Of a stretch of 34,561 nucleotides of DNA, positions 22,658 to 31,410 are shown piece after piece; within the stretch, counting starts at the first letter, position 1; every line of letters begins with the position of its first letter. Origin of the DNA: an uncultured Clostridia bacterium (GTDB lineage: Bacteria; Bacillota; Clostridia; Oscillospirales; Ruminococcaceae); assembly GCA_947089135.1 (NCBI GenBank), contig CAMUJF010000023.1:1-34561 (forward strand), written 5' to 3'. Both the position numbers and the translations under genes were made by a program. A model generated the notes under the pieces. The model was not told where the DNA came from. It searched no databases and saw nothing but the letters and a program-made list of their open reading frames with translations.

Positions 22658-23863
22658 ATGTTTAACATTGCAGCGGCACAATCAGGCGGACCCACGTCCG
22701 CTATAAATTCATCTCTTGCGGGAATATTCACCGAGGCTCTGAAGCATTCCGAGATCGATACGGTCTACGGCTCAATAAACGGTATCGAGGGCGTTTTAGG
22801 GGACGAATTCGTCGATCTGGGCAAAATTCTCACGTCCGACTACGATATAGACCTGCTTATGAAAACACCGTCTACGGTGCTTGGCTCATGCCGCTTCAAG
22901 CTGAAAGACCCGGATGTGGATGACAGCGACTACCGCAGGGCAGTCGAAAATCTGCAAAAACACAATATAAAGGCTTTTTTCTACATCGGCGGAAACGACT
23001 CTATGGATACCGTGATGAAGCTGGACAAATGGTTCAGGGAAAACGGCGTTGACATAAGAGTCGTAGGAGTACCCAAAACTATCGACAACGACGTTGCCGA
23101 GACCGATCACACCCCCGGCTTCGGTTCGGCGGCAAAATACGTAGCCGCTTCATTGCAGGAAATAATCAGGGACAGCCGCGTTTACTCCATACCCTCTGTA
23201 ACCATCGTTGAGATAATGGGACGGGAAGCAGGCTGGCTGGCAGCTTCCTCATGCGTTTTAAGAGCCAACGGAGAACCGGCCCCCCACATGATATATCTTC
23301 CCGAGGCGGACTTTTCCGCGGACAAGTTCATTGCAGATATCCGCGAGGCGCAGAAGCGGTACAAAGCCGTTATCATCGCCGTTTCTGAGGGTATCAATAT
23401 GGGTGACGGCTTTTCCTCCGAGCTTACCGACGCTTTCGGGCACAAGTATCTTTCCGGGGTGGGCAAGCACCTCGAAAAGCTTGTGGGAGACGAGATCGGC
23501 TGCAAGGTGCGCTCCATAGAGCTTAACGTTATGCAGCGGTGCAGCTCCCATATTGCCTCCCTTACGGACATCACCGAAGCGCGGGAAATAGGCGAAGCTG
23601 CTGTCCGCGCGGCAATGTCGGGCGAAAGCGGAGTAATGATGATATTCCGCCGTATAAGCAACAATCCCTACCGGGTGGAGATAGTTTCCGCCTCCGTTGA
23701 CGTCGTAGCCAACAAGGAAAAGCTTTTCCCCGCTGAGTGGATAAACGCTGAGGGGAACAATGTAACGGTAGACGCTCTCAACTACTTCCTGCCACTTATT
23801 CAGGGAGAAACCGAGGTCGAATACAGGAACGGCATACCCGTTCATTTCAGATTAAATCAATAA
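22658..23863 (+). CDS. pfp: Pyrophosphate-type 6-phosphofructokinase
   Basis: 401 residues, ATG after CGGAGG. It phosphorylates fructose 6-phosphate in glycolysis. The phosphate-donor region reads FYIGGNDSMDT where ATP enzymes have GGDGS, and the active-site loop is PKTIDND with Lys instead of the Gly of ATP enzymes. These are the marks of the PPi-dependent branch. TDHTPGFGSAAKY, IVEIMGREAGW and the sugar-phosphate part ISEG-like AVSEGINMGDG are present. The use of Asn before Asp is common in clostridial members, so donor choice is likely PPi but not certain. It is 22 bases upstream of a cellulase gene and probably in the same transcript. Two promoters and a cre-like site precede it. Confidence 0.88.
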   Translation: MFNIAAAQSGGPTSAINSSLAGIFTEALKHSEIDTVYGSINGIEGVLGDEFVDLGKILTSDYDIDLLMKTPSTVLGSCRFKLKDPDVDDSDYRRAVENLQKHNIKAFFYIGGNDSMDTVMKLDKWFRENGVDIRVVGVPKTIDNDVAETDHTPGFGSAAKYVAASLQEIIRDSRVYSIPSVTIVEIMGREAGWLAASSCVLRANGEPAPHMIYLPEADFSADKFIADIREAQKRYKAVIIAVSEGINMGDGFSSELTDAFGHKYLSGVGKHLEKLVGDEIGCKVRSIELNVMQRCSSHIASLTDITEAREIGEAAVRAAMSGESGVMMIFRRISNNPYRVEIVSASVDVVANKEKLFPAEWINAEGNNVTVDALNYFLPLIQGETEVEYRNGIPVHFRLNQ

Positions 23864-23885
23864 TGTCAAGAAAGGACGTTGTCCA

Positions 23886-25067
23886 ATGTATCCAATAAAA
23901 AAAATATCCGCAGTACTTTTATCTGCGGCGCTTTCGCTGGCGGTTTTCACCTCATGCGGAAACGGAAGCGGCGCTCAGAACGGCAGCTCTGCCGTATCGG
24001 GCGAAATGCGCGATATTACCTCTATGGAGCTTGTCAAAGACATGGGTATCGGCTGGAATTTAGGCAATACTCTCGATTCGTGCCAAGCTGACCGCGACGG
24101 CGACGGAAAGGTCAACGAGCACGTCGAAGAAGGCGAAAAGGTGGACGAAACGCTTTGGGGAAATCCCAAAGCCACAAAGGAGCTTTTCACCGCTCTTAAA
24201 GAAGACGGAATAAAATCCGTAAGAATACCCGTTACCTGGCGCGACCACATCGACGCAGATGGAAACGTTGACCGAGAGTGGATGGACAGAGTGCATGAAG
24301 TGGTGGATTACGCCTACAGCCAGGATATGTACGTTTTGCTGAACGTACACCACGACGGCGGCGGAGACCCCGATTTCGGCGCATGGATAATCGAGGGCGC
24401 AAAGAACGACAAGGAAAATACACTTAAAAAGTATAAAAACCTCTGGTCGCAGATAGCCGAGGAATTCAAGGACTACGGGGACAAGCTGGTGTTCGAGTCC
24501 ATGAACGAGGTAGGCTTTGACGGAGTTGCGGAAAACGCCGCATACGGACTGCTGAACGAGTTCAATCAGGCATTTGTGGATCTTGTCCGCAGCAGCGGCG
24601 GAAACAACGGAAACCGTCACCTGCTTATAGCGGGCTACTGGACGGACATTGCAAGGACCTGCAGCGGCAGCTTTAAAATGCCCTCCGATCCTGCGGGAAG
24701 ATGCATAGTTTCGGTACACTACTATACACCGTGGGAATTCTGCACAACCAATATACATAACACATGGGGAACCGCCGCGGAAGTAAAGCAGATGGAAGAC
24801 CTTTACGGAATGATGAAAACAAACTTTGTCGATAAGGGTATTCCGGTTATTATCGGAGAGTACGCCGCCAGCGGAAACGACAAGGCAAGCTGTATTTTCT
24901 TTATTGAGAAAATGGTAAAGCTCTGCTCCGATTACGGCATGGCGCCATACTACTGGGACAACGGCGGTCAGGTGGACAGGAATACATACGAATGGCGTAC
25001 GCCGGAATATCTTGAAGCCATGAAAAGAGCGTCGAGCGGGGAGGATTACGAGGTAACAAAGCAGTAA
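23886..25067 (+). CDS. GH5 endoglucanase-like lipoprotein
   Basis: 393 residues, ATG with GAAAGGACG upstream. The signal peptide ends in FTSC with lipid anchor Cys24, so the enzyme is held on the cell surface. The glycoside hydrolase family 5 barrel is complete: IGWNLGNTLD (55-64), SVRIPVTWRDH, LLNVHHDGGG, acid/base Glu208 in ESMNEVGF, VSVHYYTPWEF, nucleophile Glu325 in IIGEYAASG, and PYYWDNGG. It should cut internal beta-1,4-glucan links. Between strand 1 and WGNPKAT is an extra acidic stretch with DRDGDGKVNE (69-78), like an EF-hand/dockerin calcium loop. No carbohydrate-binding module or dockerin repeat is present. It follows pfk closely. Confidence 0.92.
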   Translation: MYPIKKISAVLLSAALSLAVFTSCGNGSGAQNGSSAVSGEMRDITSMELVKDMGIGWNLGNTLDSCQADRDGDGKVNEHVEEGEKVDETLWGNPKATKELFTALKEDGIKSVRIPVTWRDHIDADGNVDREWMDRVHEVVDYAYSQDMYVLLNVHHDGGGDPDFGAWIIEGAKNDKENTLKKYKNLWSQIAEEFKDYGDKLVFESMNEVGFDGVAENAAYGLLNEFNQAFVDLVRSSGGNNGNRHLLIAGYWTDIARTCSGSFKMPSDPAGRCIVSVHYYTPWEFCTTNIHNTWGTAAEVKQMEDLYGMMKTNFVDKGIPVIIGEYAASGNDKASCIFFIEKMVKLCSDYGMAPYYWDNGGQVDRNTYEWRTPEYLEAMKRASSGEDYEVTKQ

Positions 25068-25110
25068 GCGAACAGTTCCGTGCCGTGCGTCTGACAGAAA
25101 AGGGGATATT

Positions 25111-25437
25111 ATGGGAAACAGAAATTATAAAAATTTAGCATGGGGCTTTACTATACCGTCGATCATTGTTACAGCCCTTATGCTGCTCGGACTGAGCGCA
25201 TCTGCATCAAACATTGGCACGCTTTTGGTTTTTTTCTTGATCTTTGCGCTGTTGGCGCCGTTTTTCGCGCTGATAGTATTTCTGACACTGGGGTTAAGCA
25301 TCTGCGGAATGGTTTTCTCAATAATTGCCGCCAGAATTGGTTATCCTAAAAACTTCTTCCTGCCCCAACTTGTCCTGTCTGCAATATGCACGGGTCTTAA
25401 CGGAATTATGCTCCTCAGTGCGGTGTTGTGGCTTTAA
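25111..25437 (+). CDS. Small three-helix membrane protein, unknown
   Basis: 108 residues, ATG with AAAGGGG upstream. Hydrophobic segments lie at about 11-31, 36-75 (probably two helices) and 84-107, with few charged residues. No family is recognised, but the layout resembles DUF4190-type small membrane proteins such as the next gene. It is 43 bases after the cellulase stop on the same strand. Confidence 0.7.
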   Translation: MGNRNYKNLAWGFTIPSIIVTALMLLGLSASASNIGTLLVFFLIFALLAPFFALIVFLTLGLSICGMVFSIIAARIGYPKNFFLPQLVLSAICTGLNGIMLLSAVLWL

Positions 25438-25561
25438 TGCGGAGGTCTGCCGTTTCTTTTTACACGCCGGTAATGACTTCGTAAAAATTTATAGCCGTGC
25501 GCAGATGTTACGGAAAATGTTATGCTTTCTTTACAGACGCAATAATTTTTTTCGTCAAAAC

Positions 25562-25590
25562 TTGACATTTTTCTTCCGTTATGATATACT
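25562..25590 (+). promoter_or_regulatory. Promoter for the 89-residue membrane protein
   Basis: TTGACA at 25562-25567, 17-base spacer, TATACT at 25585-25590. TGGAGG follows before the ATG at 25625. Confidence 0.82.
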
Positions 25591-25624
25591 TTACGTTGTA
25601 TTATGATTATTGGAGGTATTTTAA

Positions 25625-25894
25625 ATGGAAGGAAAAAATTTAGCTGTCGGAAGTCTTGTCTGCGGTATTCTTTCTCTGGTGCTGACATTCTTCGGATACG
25701 GCGCACTTGTGGGACTTATCCTCGGTATAGTTGCTATCGTTTTGGCTGTAAACGCCAAGAAAAACGGATTTGAAGAGGGTATGCAGAAAGCCGGTCTTAT
25801 TCTCGGTATCATCGGCACTGTTCTCTGCGGTATAACATTTGTTGCCTGTGCGCTTTGCGCGGGAGCTATTGCCGCTGCTTCTTCAATGTATTGA
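25625..25894 (+). CDS. DUF4190-like small membrane protein
   Basis: 89 residues, ATG after GGAGG. Two long Gly-rich hydrophobic hairpins (about 5-41 and 55-87) are joined by AKKNGFEEGMQKAGLILGII. The pattern AVGSLVCGILSLVL ... KAGLILGIIGTVL is typical of DUF4190, whose function is unknown. It has its own promoter and terminator. Confidence 0.8.
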   Translation: MEGKNLAVGSLVCGILSLVLTFFGYGALVGLILGIVAIVLAVNAKKNGFEEGMQKAGLILGIIGTVLCGITFVACALCAGAIAAASSMY

Positions 25895-25911
25895 TCTGCA
25901 AATCAAGCTGT

Positions 25912-25948
25912 AAATGCTGTCGGTTTTAAACCGGCAGCGTTTGTTTTT
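25912..25948 (+). terminator. Terminator / attenuator before lgt
   Basis: AAATGCTGTCGGT pairs with ACCGGCAGCGTTT (two G-U) around TTTAA, followed by GTTTTT. Its T-run ends only 11 bases before the lgt start codon, so lgt expression must pass through it or begin from a promoter I cannot see. Confidence 0.78.
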
Positions 25949-25958
25949 GGGGTGGTTT

Positions 25959-26750
25959 ATGTTTCCTTTTATTGAAGTTTTTGGCAGACAGGTACCTGTA
26001 TACGCGCTTATGGCAATACTGGGAGCCGCCGCTCTTTGCGGAGTCTCTGTGGTTTTTGCAAAAATCCGCGGCAAGGTTCCCGCCGAGGATATTTTCTATA
26101 TGCTTCTGTACGCGGGCATAGGCTGTCTTATAGGCTCAAAGCTGCTGTATCTTATTGTCAGCGTTGACGTTTACTGGCTCGAAGACAAGAGCCTGAAAGA
26201 AAATATCAGGTACTGGCTTGTCCTGCTTACGACCGGCGGACTTGTCTTTTACGGCGGACTTATCGGCGCGGCACTGGGTGCGCTTCGCTACTGCAAGCAT
26301 TTTAAAATTCCTGCGGGAGAAGCCTTTGAGACTGTTGTCCCCGCCGTGCCGCTGTTTCACTTTTTCGGACGTCTCGGCTGCTTTGCGGCAGGGTGCTGCT
26401 ACGGAATGGAGTACGAGGGGGTACTGTCCGTAACGTTTGAGCACGCCATAGGAGCTCCCAACGGAGTACCGCTGCTGCCGGTACAGCTTTTTGAAGCAGC
26501 GGGAAACCTGCTGCTGTTTGCGATACTGACAGTCCTGTACATGAAAGCTTTGCCGAGGCTGAGCCTGACAGGTCTGTATCTTGTCTGCTACGCTGTAATG
26601 AGGTTTGCGCTGGAATTTCTCCGCGGTGACGATATCCGCGGGAACGCGCTTTTCCTTTCCGTTTCACAGTGGATAAGCCTTGCGGTATTCGCTTTCGGAA
26701 TGGTTTTGATAGTCGGAAAGTACCGAAAATGTAAAATACTGCCTGCATGA
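25959..26750 (+). CDS. lgt: Lgt family prolipoprotein diacylglyceryl transferase
   Basis: 263 residues from the ATG at 25959; a longer frame to 25914 runs through the terminator hairpin and is rejected. Seven membrane helices are expected. The Lgt signature is present: PLFHFFGRLGCFAAGCCYG (131-149) with Arg138, and MRFALEFLRGDDIRGN near the end. It transfers diacylglycerol to the lipobox Cys of prolipoproteins such as the two lipoproteins in this window. The H-G-G motif with the essential His of the well-studied enzyme reads FYGGLIG here (Tyr98), a variant seen in some clostridial homologues. The ribosome site (GGGGTGG) is modest. Confidence 0.87.
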   Translation: MFPFIEVFGRQVPVYALMAILGAAALCGVSVVFAKIRGKVPAEDIFYMLLYAGIGCLIGSKLLYLIVSVDVYWLEDKSLKENIRYWLVLLTTGGLVFYGGLIGAALGALRYCKHFKIPAGEAFETVVPAVPLFHFFGRLGCFAAGCCYGMEYEGVLSVTFEHAIGAPNGVPLLPVQLFEAAGNLLLFAILTVLYMKALPRLSLTGLYLVCYAVMRFALEFLRGDDIRGNALFLSVSQWISLAVFAFGMVLIVGKYRKCKILPA

Positions 26751-26868
26751 AATTCATAAAATATTAACACAATTATACAAAATCTATGATAAAATAATAA
26801 AAGTATTTGTTATTTTGCCGAGATATAAAATTTTGCGGTACTTTTTTAGATAAAATTACAAAAAACAC

Positions 26869-26897
26869 TTGCAATGTCAACAAAAATTGTGTATAAT
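26869..26897 (+). promoter_or_regulatory. Promoter for the PucR-type regulator
   Basis: TTGCAA at 26869-26874, 17-base spacer, TATAAT at 26892-26897. The following leader of about 160 bases before the gene shows no clear hairpin; the rest of the 26751-27064 gap is AT-rich with nothing recognisable. Confidence 0.72.
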
Positions 26898-27064
26898 AAA
26901 TTACATGAACGTGTTTATATGCTTTACTATGATATACAATGTGTTCAGGCATGGTTCCTGATATTTTTCGGCGTAAAAAATTTGTTGCGGTATTTCGTAT
27001 TCCGCCTTTTTCGTACTTTGTAATGCCGATCTGCTCAGGCTAAAATGAAAGGATGACCGTCTAT

Positions 27065-28150
27065 ATGTCAAACAGACTGTTTCAGGGCTTAATTCATCAG
27101 ATGAGGGACGCGATGGACTGCATTATCGGCGTTGTGGACTCCACCGCTACGATCATTGCTTGCAGCGAGCTTTCAAAGATCGGTACTACCAACGAATTCG
27201 TTTCGCTCGACCTAAGCGATTCCCACGATATTTTTGTACGCGACGGCTATACATACAAGCCGTTCGGTTCCCACATAAAGCCCGATTACGCGGTTTTTGT
27301 TGAGGGTACAGACGAAAACGCGGCAAAATACGCCAACATTATGTCTATCACTTTGTCCTCCATAAAACAGTATTACGACGAGAAATACGACAGGACAAAC
27401 TTTATAAAGAACGTCGTCCTTGATAACGTTCTTCCCGGCGATATCGTTGTAAAGGCGCGGGAGCTTCATTTCAACAGCGATGTGAGCAGAGTCGTCCTGC
27501 TTATAAGGATCATTTCCTCAAACGACGTTTCGGCTTTTGATGTTATACAGAATCTTTTCCCCGACAAGGCTAAGGATTTCGTACTGAATATTACGGAATC
27601 GGATATCGTCCTTGTAAAGGAAATAAAAAGCAATGTTGAATCAAAGGATCTGGAAAAGCTTGCAAGGTCTATTTCCGACACCCTTTCCAGCGAGTTCTAT
27701 ACACGCGTGAACGTGGGTATAGGTACTGTGGTCATGGGTATCAAGGACTTGGCGCGCTCCTTTAAGGAGGCTCAGATCGCCCTTGAAGTGGGCAAGGTTT
27801 TCGATACGGACAAGGTTATCGTTTCCTACGACAATCTCGGTATCGCAAGGCTGATATATCACCTCCCCACGACCCTTTGCGAAACGTTTTTGCAGGAGGT
27901 TTTCAAAAAAGGCTCTATTGAGTCCCTCGACCACGAGACTCTGTTTACCATTCAGAGATTCTTTGAAAACAACCTGAACGTGTCCGAGACTTCGAGAAAG
28001 CTGTTTGTACACAGAAATACCCTTGTTTACAGACTGGAAAAGATAAAGAAACTCACCGGTCTCGATTTGCGGGAATTCGACCACGCTATCGTTTTCAAGA
28101 TCGCGCTTATGGTTAAGAAATACCTTTCGGCAAATCCCGTAAAATTCTGA
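27065..28150 (+). CDS. PucR/CdaR-type transcription regulator
   Basis: 361 residues from the ATG at 27065; the ATG at 27053 lies inside the GAAAGGATG ribosome site. The N-terminal 100 residues form a sensor-like domain (MDCIIGVVDSTATIIACSEL). The middle (about 120-275) resembles the GGDEF-like CdaR domain (RVVLLIRIISS, VNVGIGTVVMGIKDLARSFK, EAQIALEVGK). The C-terminus is the PucR helix-turn-helix: TIQRFFENNLNVSETSRKLF, VHRNTLVYRLEKIKKLTGLD. The family controls sugar-acid, purine or other uptake genes, but the ligand is unknown here. It precedes the ftsEX operon, separated by a hairpin. Confidence 0.85.
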   Translation: MSNRLFQGLIHQMRDAMDCIIGVVDSTATIIACSELSKIGTTNEFVSLDLSDSHDIFVRDGYTYKPFGSHIKPDYAVFVEGTDENAAKYANIMSITLSSIKQYYDEKYDRTNFIKNVVLDNVLPGDIVVKARELHFNSDVSRVVLLIRIISSNDVSAFDVIQNLFPDKAKDFVLNITESDIVLVKEIKSNVESKDLEKLARSISDTLSSEFYTRVNVGIGTVVMGIKDLARSFKEAQIALEVGKVFDTDKVIVSYDNLGIARLIYHLPTTLCETFLQEVFKKGSIESLDHETLFTIQRFFENNLNVSETSRKLFVHRNTLVYRLEKIKKLTGLDLREFDHAIVFKIALMVKKYLSANPVKF

Positions 28151-28257
28151 CAAAACGCGGGACAGCGGCAGCGCGGCTCTGAGCAGTTCGGCGAAGGAGT
28201 TGTCCCCGACCGGACGTGGGCGGAGTTTGCTGTTTTCTAAGCATTTTAATACGTTCA

Positions 28258-28299
28258 ATTTATGGGGGCAGAGCTGTTCTGCTCCCATAAATATTTTAT
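28258..28299 (+). terminator. Terminator between the regulator and ftsE
   Basis: ATTTATGGGGGCAGA pairs with TCTGCTCCCATAAAT (one G-U) around GCTGT; a broken T-run (ATTTTATTT) follows. The ftsE start is only 50 bases further, so it may attenuate rather than isolate. Confidence 0.7.
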
Positions 28300-28348
28300 T
28301 TGGCAAATTTTGTTAATTTTAACTTTAGAGATAGGCGGTGCAAACCTT

Positions 28349-29017
28349 TTGGTTGAACTCAGAAATGTGAGCGTTACATATTCAAACGGCGTGGACGCTC
28401 TCCACGATGTAAGCTTAAGAATAAACGACGGAGAATTTGCCTTTGTTGTGGGCGAATCAGGCGCAGGAAAAAGTACTCTGATAAAGCTGCTTTTAAAGGA
28501 AATTACTCCCACAAGCGGCAGGATAATGGTAAACGGCTTCAATCTTGAAAAACTGAAAAAAAGCAAAGCGCACAAGCTGCGGCGCACTATCGGCTTCGTT
28601 TTTCAGGACTTCAAGCTGATAAACACTATGAACGTTTACGATAACGTTGCGTTTGTGCTTAGGAGCATTGACGCTCCCATAAAGTATATCCGCAACCGTG
28701 TGCCTTATGTTATCAGCCTTGTGGGACTCAAGGACAGGGCGAAAAGTTTCCCGACGGAGCTTTCTGGCGGCGAACAGCAGCGCGTTGCTCTGGCGAGGGC
28801 ATTGGTGAACGACCCTCAGCTCATCATCGCGGACGAGCCTACGGGAAATCTTGATCCCAAAACGTCCCTTGAAATAGTGGAGCTTCTCAAGGGCATTAAC
28901 GAGTGCGGCACTACGGTCATGATGGTAACTCACGAGCATGAGCTTGTGCGCCATTTCGGCGGCAGAACAATAACCATTAAGGACGGGCGCATTACCTTTG
29001 ACGATTACATCGGGTAG
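28349..29017 (+). CDS. ftsE: Cell division ATP-binding protein FtsE
   Basis: 222 residues from a TTG start at 28349 (reads LVELRNVSVTYSNG), chosen because FtsE proteins begin here and GGCGGTG lies 8 bases upstream; the frame to 28262 runs into the terminator. Walker A is GESGAGKST (35-43), the Q-loop is FVFQDFKL, the signature is LSGGEQQR and Walker B is LIIADEPTGNLD, with a switch His in MVTHEHEL. With FtsX it forms the ABC-type complex that converts ATP hydrolysis into activation of a wall hydrolase at the septum. It is followed by ftsX, 85 bases on. Confidence 0.93.
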   Translation: MVELRNVSVTYSNGVDALHDVSLRINDGEFAFVVGESGAGKSTLIKLLLKEITPTSGRIMVNGFNLEKLKKSKAHKLRRTIGFVFQDFKLINTMNVYDNVAFVLRSIDAPIKYIRNRVPYVISLVGLKDRAKSFPTELSGGEQQRVALARALVNDPQLIIADEPTGNLDPKTSLEIVELLKGINECGTTVMMVTHEHELVRHFGGRTITIKDGRITFDDYIG

Positions 29018-29060
29018 AATTATTATTTAAATATACGATATGTTTTATGCACAAAGTGAG

Positions 29061-29105
29061 AGGAGGACGCATTTCCCCGCGTAAGGAAATGCTTAACAAT
29101 AAATG
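29061..29105 (+). promoter_or_regulatory. Hairpin-bridged ribosome binding site of ftsX
   Basis: AGGAGG at 29061-29066 is 36 bases from the ATG at 29103, too far as a linear spacing. GCATTTCC (29069-29076) and GGAAATGC (29085-29092) can fold into a hairpin between them, which leaves about 12 unpaired bases. A TAA sits directly before the ATG, so no earlier in-frame start is possible. Confidence 0.6.
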
Positions 29106-30014
29106 AAGCTTAGCAGTATGAATTACCTGTTCGGGCAGGGAATGAAAAATATCTGGACAAACCGCATAATGTCGGTGGCGTCCTTTTGTATCCTGTCGGT
29201 ATCCCTTTTGCTGATTGGGTTTACCCTGCTTTTTACGGCAAACATAAACCGCTTTGTAAGCGGCGTTGAAAACAAGAACGAGGTGGTTATCTTCCTTGAC
29301 GAGGACGTGGACTCAACTATGGCGTCCGCAATGGAAAATACCATAAGAAATATACATAATGTAGAATCTGTGGTGTTCTACTCCAAGGACGAGGCTCTGG
29401 AGGACATGAAAAACAGCATGGAAAGCGACAACGCCGACGAGCTTTTCAGCTACGTTGGCGAGGAAAACCCGCTTCCCGACGCGTTCCGTATCAGGATAGC
29501 GGATATCGAGAAAATAAGTCCCACGCTTATGGATATAAACCGTTTGGACGGTATTGACTCTATCAAGTCCCCCACAGACTTCATTAACATTCTTACCGGT
29601 CTTAAACGCTTTATCGGGATAGTTTCAGCGGTCATTCTGCTGGCTTTGATACTGGTTTCTCTTGTAATTATTTCCAATGCAGCCCGCGCCAGCGTTGACA
29701 TCAGAAAGCGTGAGATCGCCATTATGAAGCTTGTGGGAGCTACCAACACCTTTATAAAGGTACCGTTTTTTGTAGAGGGTATGTTCTTAGGCGCACTTGC
29801 GGGAATTTTTGCTTCGGCTGTGACCTGCTTCGGCTACTCGGAGCTTATCAAGGTTCTGTCACAGGATATGACGATCTGGAGCATTATGTCGGTAAACGGG
29901 TTCATTCCCATGAGCGAATTTGCGGTAAAGCTTGTTATCGGCTACGCTGCCGCCGGCATGATAATCAGCGGCTTCGGCACGGTTATGAGTACCCGCAAAT
30001 ACCTTAAAGTCTAA
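29103..30014 (+). CDS. ftsX: Cell division protein FtsX
   Basis: 303 residues with the FtsX layout. The cytosolic N-terminus (GQGMKNIWTNRIMSVASFCI) and TM1 (about 24-46) are followed by an outside domain at 48-165 that holds the hydrolase-binding loop. Then come three helices at about 170-192, 222-245 and 274-296. The coupling segment between TM2 and TM3 reads VDIRKREIAIMKLVGATNTF, the typical FtsX signature. It would sense FtsE and pass the change to the M23 protein encoded next. Confidence 0.93.
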   Translation: MKLSSMNYLFGQGMKNIWTNRIMSVASFCILSVSLLLIGFTLLFTANINRFVSGVENKNEVVIFLDEDVDSTMASAMENTIRNIHNVESVVFYSKDEALEDMKNSMESDNADELFSYVGEENPLPDAFRIRIADIEKISPTLMDINRLDGIDSIKSPTDFINILTGLKRFIGIVSAVILLALILVSLVIISNAARASVDIRKREIAIMKLVGATNTFIKVPFFVEGMFLGALAGIFASAVTCFGYSELIKVLSQDMTIWSIMSVNGFIPMSEFAVKLVIGYAAAGMIISGFGTVMSTRKYLKV

Positions 30015-30075
30015 CAAAAAATAACAAAACTTTTATACATTAACCCGCGAAAAATGTCGGAAAGGAGACATCGGC

Positions 30076-31389
30076 ATGAAAAAAATATTCAGAAAAAGAA
30101 TACTGCCCTTTGCGTTTGCGATGATAATTTCGGCAGGATGCCTTGCTTCGGGAGTTACGGCGGACACAATGTCCGACCTTGAAGCCAAGCAGGCGCAGCT
30201 TGAAAAGGATCGAAAAAACGTTGAGGCGGCTCTTGAGGACTACAAGGGAAAAGCCGAGGAGGAGGAGGAGTACCTTAAAGAATACGACAAAAAAATGGAG
30301 CTTCAGGAGGAACAGGTTGCTATCGTGGAGGAGCAGATAAAGCTTCTCAATGAGGAGATAGATGGTCTTGAAGCGGACATCGCCGCCAAGGAGGACGAAC
30401 TTGACGTAGGCATTGAGCAGTTCCGCCAGCGGCTCCGCGCTCTCTATATGGCTGGAAACGACAGCCTTGCCTCGGTTATCGCCGGCTCCAACGATTTCTA
30501 CGATATGCTTGCAAGAATGGAGTTTGTTGAACGGGTCTCCAAGCACGACAATGACCTGATAGACTCCCTGAACGGACAGGTTGCGGAGCTTGAAGCGGAC
30601 AAAGCCGCTCTTAACGAAAAGCTTGAAGCTCAGGAGGCTAAGAAGGTACAGGAGGAGCAGTACTACAACGAACTTCGCGAGACATGGAACAACCACGCGG
30701 AAACCAAGAAAATGCAGGAGGATATGATATCCGACTACCGCAAGCGCGCCGACGAGATAGACGCGGAGCAGCAGCGGGTAGATGAAGAGCTTCAGGCGGA
30801 AATACTCCGTTTGCAGAGAGAAGCCGAACTTAAACGTCAGGAGGAAGAACGAAAGCGCAAGGAAGAAGAAGAACGTCTTAGAAAAGAAGAGGAAGAGCGG
30901 CGTCTTGCGGCGGAAGCCAACGGTCAGGAGTACGTTCCGCAGGAGATTGAAACCTACACACCGCCCGCAACCTACGAGGACACGGGATTTATTTGGCCCG
31001 TGCCCACAGTCCGCAACATGACCGACGGCTACGGAAACCGCTGGATAGTTGAGGAACAGCGCAACAATTTCCACAAGGGTATCGATATTACCAAGCCCGG
31101 CTGCGGGGGTACTCCCACTGTTGCTTCGGCAGGCGGAACTGTCATTCAGGCGGGAGATAACGGCAACGGATACGGAAAATGCGTTATCATCGATCACGGA
31201 AACGGCATTGCGACTCTTTACGCTCATCACCAGAGCCTTGCGGTAAGCGTGGGGCAGACAGTTAAGCAAGGCGACACTCTCGGCTACATAGGACATACGG
31301 GGTACGCTTACGGCGACCACTGCCACTTTGAGGTGCGCGTGGACGGACAGCACACCAATCCGTTGAATTATGTAAATATAAATAATTAA
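30076..31389 (+). CDS. PcsB/CwlO-like coiled-coil M23 peptidase
   Basis: 437 residues, ATG with GGAAAGGAGAC upstream. A signal peptide (about 1-29) is followed by a long coiled coil (31-285) with an RLRALYMAGNDSLASVIAGS segment and a Lys/Arg/Glu-rich stretch at 250-280. The N-terminal part is typical of PcsB and CwlO, whose coils bind FtsX. The C-terminal LytM/M23 domain is complete: His333 and Asp337 (HKGID), His384 (YAHH), and His417 in GDHCHFE. It should be a zinc endopeptidase that cuts peptide cross-links for daughter-cell separation. M23 rather than CHAP or NlpC/P60 is the catalytic type here. Its place right after ftsEX supports control by them. Confidence 0.93.
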   Translation: MKKIFRKRILPFAFAMIISAGCLASGVTADTMSDLEAKQAQLEKDRKNVEAALEDYKGKAEEEEEYLKEYDKKMELQEEQVAIVEEQIKLLNEEIDGLEADIAAKEDELDVGIEQFRQRLRALYMAGNDSLASVIAGSNDFYDMLARMEFVERVSKHDNDLIDSLNGQVAELEADKAALNEKLEAQEAKKVQEEQYYNELRETWNNHAETKKMQEDMISDYRKRADEIDAEQQRVDEELQAEILRLQREAELKRQEEERKRKEEEERLRKEEEERRLAAEANGQEYVPQEIETYTPPATYEDTGFIWPVPTVRNMTDGYGNRWIVEEQRNNFHKGIDITKPGCGGTPTVASAGGTVIQAGDNGNGYGKCVIIDHGNGIATLYAHHQSLAVSVGQTVKQGDTLGYIGHTGYAYGDHCHFEVRVDGQHTNPLNYVNINN

Positions 31390-31410
31390 ACCGTTTTATG
31401 GGGTAAGCTT

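Noticed and set aside
30040..31353. 437-codon open frame on the minus strand opposite the M23 peptidase gene
   Set aside because: It is a shadow of the coiled-coil coding strand, with repetitive Leu/Phe/Val composition and no ribosome site.
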